Below, piece after piece: positions 24,720 through 31,007 of a stretch of DNA of 32,439 nt. Position 1 is the first letter of the stretch. Each line of letters starts with the position of its first letter. Under the pieces are notes generated by a model. It was not told the DNA's origin and ran no database searches. It saw nothing but the letters and a program-made list of their open reading frames with translations. The stretch is from Verrucomicrobiales bacterium (GTDB lineage: Bacteria; Verrucomicrobiota; Verrucomicrobiia; Limisphaerales; CANJXF01). A program made the position numbers and the translations under genes. Where the stretch lies: NCBI GenBank assembly GCA_947478865.1, contig CANJXF010000047.1, positions 1 through 32,439 of the forward strand. Direction: 5' to 3'.

Positions 24720-26033
24720 TCAGGTATTCCGAACGATCCATTTGTCTGGTAATTGTTTCCACTCCTTTAATTGCAAGAGGCAATCCGCGCTGGAACCTTG
24801 GTATCCACCAGTGACTTGAATCGCGTGCTGTTTGTAGCACCAAACCAGAAGATCTCCGTGAGAATCGATGAGGTTGATGGAAAGCCAATACATTCCGGAT
24901 TTCAGAGGCACTGATTCGAGAGTTATAGACCAAAGAGACTCACCGGAAGATAAGTCGATTTCTTGGTTTTTGGCCTCGAAGCGACATTCAGCTGCGAACC
25001 CATTTGATATATTGTAAAAATAAATTCGGACCTGAAAATTAGCCAGTGCGCATGCGGATTTTATATGGATTTTTATTTCAAGTGGTTCCCAAATAGATAA
25101 CCGTGTGGACGGCAAGTTGGCGGAAAATGAAGTGATCGGCGGTTGTACAGACAAAAATGATTCTATCGCCTGTTCGCTTTCGTCGTTTAACTGATCGTAT
25201 CTCAAAATTCCTTCAGCAACTGCTCCAAAATAAGCGGCGCGACCACCGGACATTGTAAGGACATGATCACAAACCCGCGAAATTTGTTCCATACTGTGTG
25301 ACACAAAAATAACAGCGGCTTTCTTGCGTAGGGAAACTACTCGTCTATAACATTTATTTCGAAAAGCTGCGTCCCCTACCGCCAGCACTTCGTCCAGCAA
25401 CAGCACATCCGGCTCCATCGCCGTGGCCACAGCAAACCCCAACCTCACCTGCATCCCGGAACTATAGCTTTGTACGGGCGAATCAATGAAGTCGCCAATG
25501 TCGGCAAAATCGATGATGTCCTGGAGCTTCTCATCAATTTCACGTTTGGTTAGACCCAGCACCGAACCATTGACGTAGATATTCTCGCGCCCGGTCAGGA
25601 TCGGGTTGAATCCAGCCCCCAGCGCAATCAAGGCCCCGACCCGCCCACGCATGGTGATCGAGCCGGCGTCCGGTTTGATCAATCCATTGAGCATCTTGAG
25701 CAGAGTCGTCTTGCCGGCTCCGTTGCGGCCAATCAGCCCCAGGCATTCGCCGCGCCGGAGTTCAAAGGAGACGTCGTTGACCGCCCAGAACTCGCCAGGT
25801 CGGAGGTCGGCTGCGGAGGACGGGTGGCCTTCTGCCCGCTGATCTCTGCCTTCTGATCTCTGTTCTCTTGCTCCTGACTTCTGATTACCGAATGGGTTTA
25901 AATCGGAAAGGATGTCCTGCACTCCATAGAAGAGTGATTTCTTGAGGCTGCGGCAGAACTTTTTGCTGACACCTTCCACCTTAACGAGAACTTCGTCGTT
26001 TCCAGAGGTCGGAGGTCGGAGGTCGGAGGACAT
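24720..26033 (-). CDS. wzt: ABC transporter ATPase, Wzt type with C-terminal substrate-binding domain
   Basis: A 437-residue ATPase that would power export of a finished lipid-linked polysaccharide with the Wzm permease. Walker A is GRNGAGKTT (102-110), the signature YSSGMQ is at 190-195, Walker B LLLDE at 211-215, and the H-loop His in VSHS near 246. Residues from about 300 on form a beta-rich Wzt_C-like domain that, in E. coli O8/O9a, recognises the polymer's end group. Residues 51-78 (Arg/Glu/Gln/Ser) and the first 12 (MSSDLRPPTSGN) are encoded by 7-nt arrays. Base composition changes from GC-rich to AT-rich within the gene near 25370, so the 3' part appears to have been exchanged. Confidence 0.9.
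   Translation of the reverse strand: MSSDLRPPTSGNDEVLVKVEGVSKKFCRSLKKSLFYGVQDILSDLNPFGNQKSGAREQRSEGRDQRAEGHPSSAADLRPGEFWAVNDVSFELRRGECLGLIGRNGAGKTTLLKMLNGLIKPDAGSITMRGRVGALIALGAGFNPILTGRENIYVNGSVLGLTKREIDEKLQDIIDFADIGDFIDSPVQSYSSGMQVRLGFAVATAMEPDVLLLDEVLAVGDAAFRNKCYRRVVSLRKKAAVIFVSHSMEQISRVCDHVLTMSGGRAAYFGAVAEGILRYDQLNDESEQAIESFLSVQPPITSFSANLPSTRLSIWEPLEIKIHIKSACALANFQVRIYFYNISNGFAAECRFEAKNQEIDLSSGESLWSITLESVPLKSGMYWLSINLIDSHGDLLVWCYKQHAIQVTGGYQGSSADCLLQLKEWKQLPDKWIVRNT
25800..25883. repeat. Heptad array inside wzt
   Basis: Units such as GGAGGTC, GAGGACG, TTCTGCC, CGCTGAT, CTCTGCC, TTCTGAT, CTCTGTT, CTCTTGC and TCCTGAC run in a 7-nt register. It inserts about 28 residues between the N-terminal strand of the ATPase and FWAVNDVSFELRRGE. 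Confidence 0.7.
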
Positions 26034-26110
26034 TTTAAAAGGAGGACAGATGTCGGAGATCAGTGGGCTGATGTCAGAGGTCGGGGACCGGAGATCAGGA
26101 ATGGGACTGG
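26002..26110. repeat. Heptad array spanning the wzt start and the end of the four-helix-bundle gene
   Basis: GGAGGTC occurs three times in perfect tandem at 26009-26029, just inside the wzt start codon. Degenerate units (AGGACAG, ATGTCGG, AGATCAG, TGGGCTG, ATGTCAG, AGGTCGG, GGACCGG) continue to about 26110. Thus the wzt start codon, the intergenic gap and the last 15-17 codons of the upstream gene are all array-derived. Confidence 0.75.
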
Positions 26111-26461
26111 GTTCCTCAACATGCTGCCGAGCATTCTTCCTATTTCGCGGTTTAAACTCATGAGTTCAGCGTGTTGTTTGGCCGTTATGTAGCCACAGGA
26201 AAGAGAAAAATCCAATGAGGATTCGGTTTCGCCATTTTCGCCGTCGCAATCGGTTAGCTTGCTGATGAAGTGGGCTTCGTAACGTCTCTTGGCCCACGCT
26301 TCGCGCAAGTTCAAGGTTACGGAGCGGGAGGATCGCCGAATTTGGCTGATCAGGGCGAACTTTTCTTCGGCAGGAAAACCCTTGCTGAGTTCAAAGATAC
26401 GCATCGCCTGCTCATAGCTGCATTTGTAAACGTCGAGCTCCTTCGCCGAGTTGATTTGCAT
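26060..26461 (-). CDS. Four-helix-bundle protein (TIGR02436 / S23 type)
   Basis: A 133-residue protein from the ATG at 26461, preceded by GGAG. The frame extends further upstream only through a heptad array. LDVYKCSYEQAMRIFELSKG, then QIRRSSRSVTLNLREAWAKR and RRYEAHFISKLTDCDGENGE are textbook features of the four-helix-bundle family first seen as an ORF in 23S rRNA intervening sequences; it is also related in fold to the Avd protein of diversity-generating retroelements. Function is unknown. The natural end is near MLRNP; the last 15 or so residues come from an array. It lies between wzm and wzt, which are normally adjacent. Confidence 0.85.
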   Translation of the reverse strand: MQINSAKELDVYKCSYEQAMRIFELSKGFPAEEKFALISQIRRSSRSVTLNLREAWAKRRYEAHFISKLTDCDGENGETESSLDFSLSCGYITAKQHAELMSLNREIGRMLGSMLRNPVPFLISGPRPLTSAH

Positions 26462-26504
26462 TCTGGATCCGTTCTCCGATTCGCGTTTCGCTTCCCACGC
26501 CTTC

Positions 26505-26578
26505 CGCCTTCCGCCTTCCGCCTTCCGCCTTCCGCCTTCTGTCCTCTGTCCTCTGTCCTCTGTCCTCTGCCTTCCGAA
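26505..26578. repeat. Perfect heptanucleotide tandem array
   Basis: CCTTCCG four times, CCTTCTG once, TCCTCTG four times and CCTTCCG again make ten consecutive 7-nt units. This is the cleanest array in the window. It fills the gap between the Wzm stop and the four-helix-bundle start region. Confidence 0.9.
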
Positions 26579-26580
26579 TA

Positions 26581-27483
26581 TTAGTTTCCAATGCGGGCGA
26601 TGATGTGAGGGAGGGCGAGGCGGTAGATCACCCAGCCCAGAAACAGGAGTGCCGATGCGACTCCGCTGACGATGAGGAAACCGGGCAAGTGATTCGTCGC
26701 GCCGAGCGTCAGCCAATCGCGCGTGGTCGTGACCAAAGGGGTGAGCGGATTCCATTGGGCGACCCAACCCGCCAAGCCACCCTCTGGTTGCGGGTAAAGG
26801 ACGGGAGTTAAAAACATCAGGAACATCGCGCCAATCGGAATAAGTTGCTGGACATCGTTGTAAAGGAGCCCGAGCGGCGTCAGGAGCACGCCAAACATAA
26901 AGCCAATCATGATCAGGGAAAGGATTCCGAAGGGGAAAAGCCAGGCCGTGGCCGGAGGGGTAATTTTGAACCAGGCAAACACCCCAACCAGGAGCACCAG
27001 GCGGATCAGGAAATTGAAAATTACCTGCCCGAGCCCGGCCAGAAGAATGGCTTCACGCGGGAAATTAATCCGGGTGAGCATGGATTTGGCGGACGTGACG
27101 GTTTTGATCGGGCTGTTCAACGCATCCACAAAGACCTGCCAGATGATGGTGCCAATCATGGCATACGCGGCGTAGGGAATGGAGGTATCTTTGATGGCGA
27201 CAACTCCCTGGGCGTTGAGGAAAATAAACGGGAGGCTGGCGACGAGCGGAGGAATAAACGCCCAGACATAGCCCAGGATACTCTGGCGATATTGGGCCGA
27301 GGTATCGCGCACGAACAGCCGCCAGGCCAGCTCGCGCGAGGCCAACAGGTCGCGAAACATCTCGCGGAGGAGCTGTCCGGGGTGGCGCAGGGGCGATTCC
27401 GGGGAGTAAACTCTTACCGGCAGTTCCATCGCGGGCACCCGGGCAATCGAGGGATCGACCGGTGAGTCAGTTTGAGAAATCAC
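26581..27483 (-). CDS. wzm: ABC transporter permease, Wzm type
   Basis: A 300-residue ABC-2 type integral membrane protein that forms the polysaccharide export channel with Wzt. After a hydrophilic N-terminus, LASRELAWRLFVRDTSAQYR is the amphipathic interface helix, followed by QSILGYVWAFIPPLVASLPF and about five more hydrophobic segments. YAAYAMIGTIIWQVFVDALN and QWNPLTPLVTTTRDW are typical of O-antigen/teichoic-acid exporters. The frame opens at a GTG (27483); the ATG at 27429 (MELPVRVYSPES) is an equally good start and better matches relatives. The gene is GC-rich, unlike the 3' half of wzt. Confidence 0.9.
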   Translation of the reverse strand: MISQTDSPVDPSIARVPAMELPVRVYSPESPLRHPGQLLREMFRDLLASRELAWRLFVRDTSAQYRQSILGYVWAFIPPLVASLPFIFLNAQGVVAIKDTSIPYAAYAMIGTIIWQVFVDALNSPIKTVTSAKSMLTRINFPREAILLAGLGQVIFNFLIRLVLLVGVFAWFKITPPATAWLFPFGILSLIMIGFMFGVLLTPLGLLYNDVQQLIPIGAMFLMFLTPVLYPQPEGGLAGWVAQWNPLTPLVTTTRDWLTLGATNHLPGFLIVSGVASALLFLGWVIYRLALPHIIARIGN

Positions 27484-27531
27484 AATTCTTTGGGAATGAA
27501 AGTAAAAGCCCGCCTCCTCGTCCAGAGGCTC

Positions 27532-28647
27532 TCAGCTTGGCGGAGATCCTGTCGCCAATGCAGATTCCTTCGTGGAAGCATTAGCCAGGATTTTGGAACA
27601 GGCCAAAAGAACTTCCGGCACTCCAATCCGGTTGAGACATTCGTTTTTTCGTTCAGAACAGGTGGCCAGGCTGCATCCTTCGCATTCAATTTGCGATCGA
27701 AGAATGGAGCAGTCCACGCCGTAGGGCGACCACATACCCGGCCATTCACGAGCAGAAAACAAGGCGACGCAGGGCCGGCCAGACGAAGCGGCCAGGTGCA
27801 TGGTTCCGGTGTCGTTCCCGAGATAAAAGGCGCACCGCTGCAAGGCCGCCGCAGCCGGGCGAAGGCCAAGAGCCCCCGCCGCATTGAATCCTCTTCCCCA
27901 GCCTGCAACGAATTCCAACCCGATCGCTTTATCCTCCGGGCCGCCGAAGACGACCGGCCAGACATCAAATTCCTGGATCAGCCTCGCCACCACCTCTTGA
28001 AACCGGGCAGGCGGCCAGCGTTTCGCCGGCATTTTGGACCCAGGCCCAATCGCGACCCATTTCCTGCCGCCGTCGTCGCCCAGTCGGGCAAGCCATTCTC
28101 CGACGGCCTGCTCCTCATCGCCGGCAAGGCAAAGATCCAGGGAGCCGCGGGCGGGTTTTGGCACCGATATCCCATCGGCGGCCAGGCGGGCGAGCAACAG
28201 GTCCGACTCGGCCGGGGTCGCGCCCAACGGTTGCCCGTCGATTTTTCGCGGAAGGTCAGGGAATCCGTTGAATCCGATGAACCGTTTAATTCCGGCGGCG
28301 CTGAAGAAAGCTTTATCCCGCCTGATTTGAGGAGGCGTGCGGGCACTGGGAGCGAGGTAAAGGACGGCGTCAAAGGCCTGTCGGCGGAGCTTCCAGAGCA
28401 AGCGAGCCATTCTCGAATAGCGGGCAACCCGGCTGGCCTGGTCGTCCACTTCGTAAAACTCGAATTGATCGGCGAGAGGCGTCCCTTGCAATAAATCCGG
28501 GGCCAGAATGTAGGATTGGCGAGCATGCCGGTCACAAAGCAAGGTAATGGCGGCCTTCGGGAAATGACGGCGGATCACCCACATGGCGGGCAAGGCAACA
28601 ATGGTGTCGCCGAGTTGACCAATGCGATAGATAAGGATTCGCTGCAC
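27532..28647 (-). CDS. Glycosyltransferase family 9 (ADP-heptose:LPS heptosyltransferase-like)
   Basis: A 371-residue GT-B enzyme of the WaaC/WaaF/WaaQ family. The N-terminal ILIYRIGQLGDTIVALPAMW is the classical acceptor-side motif (R-x-x-x-x-G-D-x-x-x-x-x-P). KWVAIGPGSKMPAKRWPPAR and VVFGGPEDKA open the donor domain, and YLGNDTGTMHLAASSGRPCV is the G-N-D-T/S-G motif with its donor-binding His. It would add a heptose to LPS core or to the glycan. First gene of the minus-strand run, with a GTG start at 28647. Its 5' leader carries a 9-bp inverted repeat. Confidence 0.9.
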   Translation of the reverse strand: MQRILIYRIGQLGDTIVALPAMWVIRRHFPKAAITLLCDRHARQSYILAPDLLQGTPLADQFEFYEVDDQASRVARYSRMARLLWKLRRQAFDAVLYLAPSARTPPQIRRDKAFFSAAGIKRFIGFNGFPDLPRKIDGQPLGATPAESDLLLARLAADGISVPKPARGSLDLCLAGDEEQAVGEWLARLGDDGGRKWVAIGPGSKMPAKRWPPARFQEVVARLIQEFDVWPVVFGGPEDKAIGLEFVAGWGRGFNAAGALGLRPAAAALQRCAFYLGNDTGTMHLAASSGRPCVALFSAREWPGMWSPYGVDCSILRSQIECEGCSLATCSERKNECLNRIGVPEVLLACSKILANASTKESALATGSPPS

Positions 28648-28665
28648 AAGACGAGGGGCAAATTC

Positions 28666-28701
28666 AAACGCTAAGCTGGGAATGCGAGAGGTTTAGCGTT
28701 T
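28666..28701. promoter_or_regulatory. Inverted repeat in the operon leader
   Basis: AAACGCTAA (28666-28674) and TTAGCGTTT (28693-28701) are perfect inverted repeats separated by 18 bases, ending 19 bases upstream of the first gene's GTG. It could be a leader hairpin or an operator. I see no convincing -35/-10 pair nearby. Confidence 0.35.
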
Positions 28702-28723
28702 CAAAACTTCAGCATTTTTTCCG

Positions 28724-28873
28724 CTCCACACGTTCTGTTTTCCCGTGGACCGGTCGGGTTCGGGGCCTGACACGCTTGGTTCGGCTCCCGACATCCCGTG
28801 TCCGGCTTGCAACGCGCCCGGTTTTCCCGCCAACGGGCAGCGCGGCGGCTCCGACGGGCTGGGTCGTCGCGTG
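28724..28873 (-). repeat. 21-nt tandem repeat region (seven degenerate units)
   Basis: Read on the minus strand in one frame, seven consecutive 7-residue units end in Val, the last five of the form [G/S/P]-[K/R]-T-x-x-V. They lie at the C-terminus of a 145-codon frame (28709-29146) whose N-terminal part does not look like a known protein. The period of 21 nt is three times the heptad seen elsewhere. Whether this is translated is unclear. Confidence 0.55.
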
Positions 28874-29171
28874 GAACGACCGGATTCGAGGCCCTGATTC
28901 CCGCGCTGCAACCCCATCCCGGTCCGTTTTATTGAGTTTTTTCGGATTCCTTTCTCTGCTGGCACGCGCTGTGCGATCCCCCTTTCGCAGTATTGCAAAA
29001 ACTTCGAAAGGCAAACGATGTAAACAGGTTGGTCCGTTGACTCGGCCTCCTTTGGAGGAGGGATCGGTTTTTGAAAATTTCGGCCGCTGCCTGCGCGACG
29101 GCCGGACCTCTCCTGCTCCTGGTGGAGCGGGGAGCGTTCTAAACACGCATGAACATTAGTAATAAATCCGT
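28874..29171. other. Intergenic region between divergent genes
   Basis: Lies between the minus-strand operon and the plus-strand small gene and should hold the promoter of the latter. Frames across it give Arg- and Ser-rich peptides typical of chance translation. I find no RNA gene or clear promoter. Confidence 0.4.
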
Positions 29172-29546
29172 ATGAAAAGAGAGTTAAACAAAGCCAACCA
29201 GGTCGCCTCAGCCTGGGAAACCTTGGCTCCAACGAAAACGTTCGGAGGAATGACCTTGGAGCAATTCAAGGCCAAAACGAAGCCGTCGTTTGACCTGCGC
29301 GGGCAGATCGGCGTGCTGGAGAACCAGTCGATCGACCTCGCGACGCGTTGCGCGGTTGCCGATGCGACCAGCAACGAAGCGGCACTGTTGGCGGTCAATG
29401 CGGTCAAAGGCGACCCGGAGCACGGTGAAAACAGCGCGCTGTATGCGGCGATGGGTTACGTGCGGAAAAGTGATCGGCAGAGTGGCCTGGCGCGCAAAAC
29501 GCCCGATAACACCACTCCACCGACGGAACCAGCCAAAGCGGCCTAA
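29172..29546 (+). CDS. Small conserved hypothetical protein
   Basis: A 124-residue soluble protein starting MKRELNKANQVASAWETLAP. It is helical and has the segments TFGGMTLEQFKAKTKPS, RGQIGVLENQSIDLATR and VNAVKGDPEHGENSALYAAM, then GYVRKSDRQSGLARK. I recognise this pattern as a small protein seen in Verrucomicrobia genomes; its function is not known. The end is a Pro/Thr/Ala-rich tail. A strong intrinsic terminator follows 18 bases after the stop, so it is a single-gene transcript, probably well expressed. Confidence 0.8.
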   Translation: MKRELNKANQVASAWETLAPTKTFGGMTLEQFKAKTKPSFDLRGQIGVLENQSIDLATRCAVADATSNEAALLAVNAVKGDPEHGENSALYAAMGYVRKSDRQSGLARKTPDNTTPPTEPAKAA

Positions 29547-29564
29547 CGCCGAGCAGCCAGTCAA

Positions 29565-29594
29565 GCCGGGCCGTTCGCAGCGGCCCGGCCTTTT
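29565..29594 (+). terminator. Rho-independent terminator
   Basis: GCCGGGCCG and CGGCCCGGC form a perfect 9-bp stem around a 7-base loop (TTCGCAG), followed by CTTTT. It closes the transcript of the small conserved gene. Confidence 0.85.
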
Positions 29595-29657
29595 AATCTT
29601 CATGCAAAGAACCATTTTGAGAGGGTGGTCGATGGCGCCCGACCCGGGGCTACAGCG

Positions 29658-29735
29658 ATTTCGTGCCGGCGGCACTTTTAAGCGGGTTCTAAAAGATCGA
29701 CCAAAAAGGTGTCTCGCGACGGGCGCGATGGGGAC
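29658..29735. repeat. GTGCCGGCGGCAC palindrome plus outer-arm fragment of the dispersed repeat
   Basis: The palindrome at 29663-29675 matches the one at 3713-3725 within a 21-base motif. About 30 bases later comes an outer left arm only (GTGTCTCGCGACGGGCGCG). The fragment abuts the 3' end of the HepT gene. Confidence 0.7.
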
Positions 29736-29738
29736 GGT

Positions 29739-30194
29739 TCAAGGAGACAGAATCCGATCGGCATAGGCGGAGGCGCGCTGGCAGATGGCGTCGAAAACCG
29801 GCTTTTGCTCGCGGCAATAGGCGAAGATTTCCGCCGCCCTGGCCCCGGCATAATCATGGGCAATCATATTGCGCACGTCTTTCATTTCCCGCAATTCATC
29901 GGATTGATTTACGAAGCCGCGTTTCTCGGCGCGGTGGACGACATCCAGCAAGGTGCCGTCGGGTTTCAACTCCATCCGGTCCAGACTTCGAAGCACCTTG
30001 TTGACCAGCAAATCGACCGAGCGGGCAAACCGTCCGGTGAAAGCCTCGGCGCTTTCCAATTGTTGCTCCGTCGCGCCGCTCAAGGTGTCGGGCAACCCGG
30101 CCACCTGCTGGAAAGAAAAATCCAGGTGCCGCCGGGCGCTGGCCAATTCCGCCAGGCTCTGCTCGAGCAAGGACCGGACATGATCCGATTTCAT
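29739..30194 (-). CDS. hepT: HepT-like HEPN ribonuclease (toxin)
   Basis: A 151-residue all-helical HEPN protein. It carries the R-x4-H-x-Y motif of HepT toxins as RNMIAHDY (Arg108, His113, Tyr115), where Arg and His form the RNase site and the Tyr is the residue AMPylated by the partner in characterised pairs. The middle (SAEAFTGRFARSVDLLVNKV) is the usual second helix. Its ATG overlaps the stop of the nucleotidyltransferase gene upstream (ATGA), as expected for a type VII toxin-antitoxin pair. Confidence 0.85.
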   Translation of the reverse strand: MKSDHVRSLLEQSLAELASARRHLDFSFQQVAGLPDTLSGATEQQLESAEAFTGRFARSVDLLVNKVLRSLDRMELKPDGTLLDVVHRAEKRGFVNQSDELREMKDVRNMIAHDYAGARAAEIFAYCREQKPVFDAICQRASAYADRILSP

Positions 30195-30478
30195 AATTTG
30201 ACGCCGGTTGCCTGAGCCAAGGCCGCCAGCGGTTCGCCGACTTGATCCCGCCGCCGCACCACCAAATCCAATTGCTGCCAGCCGATGCGATCCAGAATCC
30301 GGGTGCGCAGCCGCAAGACATCGCGAAAACCAAGGGTGTCCGACACCACCAGCAGATCAATATCCCCGCCTCTGGCGGAATCGTCGGCTCGGGAACCGTA
30401 AAGATAAATCTCGGCCGCCGGATCGAGGCGCCGGATTTCTTCGCAAACCGCGCTGGCTTCGTTGGCGGGCAGTCTCAT
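30191..30478 (-). CDS. mntA: MntA-like minimal nucleotidyltransferase (antitoxin)
   Basis: A 95-residue minimal nucleotidyltransferase from the ATG at 30478 (MRLPANEASAVCEEIRRLDP). The catalytic motif is YGSRADDSARGGDIDLLV: G-S (28-29), nine residues, then D-I-D (39-41), with a later Asp in QLDLVV as the third acid. In HepT/MntA pairs it neutralises the toxin by adding AMP to the HEPN Tyr. The spacing in G-S-x9-D-x-D is one shorter than the commonly quoted x10, but is frequent in this subgroup. Translationally coupled to the toxin. Confidence 0.85.
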   Translation of the reverse strand: MRLPANEASAVCEEIRRLDPAAEIYLYGSRADDSARGGDIDLLVVSDTLGFRDVLRLRTRILDRIGWQQLDLVVRRRDQVGEPLAALAQATGVKL

Positions 30479-30540
30479 GGATGGCAATATCCCCAAAAAC
30501 CGGGTTGCGGTCAATTCAGCCCACGGCTGTTTCAGAAAAG

Positions 30541-30690
30541 GTCGACCGAAAAGGTGTCTCGCGACGGGGGCGACGGGAGCGAAGGGTGATAAGATTTAAC
30601 CGGGAGGCACGGGATGCTGGTTCTCAATCCTGTCAATCCTGCGTATCCCTGTTCAATAATTTCCCCCGGAACCCGCGAGATGCGGGATGC
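30541..30690. repeat. Dispersed ~155-bp repeat, copy 7
   Basis: GTGTCTCGCGACGGGGGCG, a shortened left inner arm (AACCGGGAGGCACGGGAT, lacking one unit), ATCCTGTCAATCCTGCG, CCCTGTTCAATAAT and ACCCGCGAGATGCGGGATGC are present. From 30691 to about 30940 I see no gene, only the CTCCGTTTTTCAGC motif shared with 1190 and 5777. Confidence 0.8.
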
Positions 30691-30945
30691 TCTTTCTGAT
30701 CGCTGCTCTCCGTTTTTCAGCGTTTTTCTCCGGTTTTTCGTCCGGGCAAGCTGCCGCCTTTGGTTGTTGGCCGAGGAAAATCGGCAAAACCATTGGGCGA
30801 CCCACCATTCCCTGTTGTGACCGACGCGATAAGCGAACCGATGAAAGCAGTTTCCAAGCCTCACCATGAAGCCAGAGTGCCCGGGAGTTTAGGAGTTTCC
30901 ATTAGGCAAACCAAGTCAAATGCATGCGAGAAAAAAGCAGGCGGA

Positions 30946-30967
30946 GCCGGATGCCGGAGCATCCGGC
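30946..30967 (-). terminator. Possible terminator of the protease gene
   Basis: GCCGGATGC and GCATCCGGC make a perfect 9-bp stem with a 4-base loop. On the minus strand a run of six T follows after about 10 bases, further than is ideal for an intrinsic terminator. Confidence 0.4.
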
Positions 30968-31007
30968 AAGGCTGAACCGCGGAGCGCGGGCCGACGTCGA
31001 ACGGGGC

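Noticed and set aside
24709-24933. Separate small minus-strand ORF at the 3' end of wzt
   Set aside because: It is another frame of the wzt C-terminal domain region.
26060-26581. A diversity-generating retroelement around the Avd-like four-helix-bundle gene
   Set aside because: No reverse transcriptase and no template/variable repeat pair with adenine-biased changes is visible in the window.
26845-27465. Plus-strand frame over the Wzm gene
   Set aside because: Antisense shadow in a GC-rich gene; charged low-complexity peptide with no motifs.
28709-29146. 145-codon minus-strand frame as a normal gene
   Set aside because: Only the C-terminal heptad part shows structure; the N-terminal part looks like chance translation and there is no ribosome binding site, so it is listed as a repeat.
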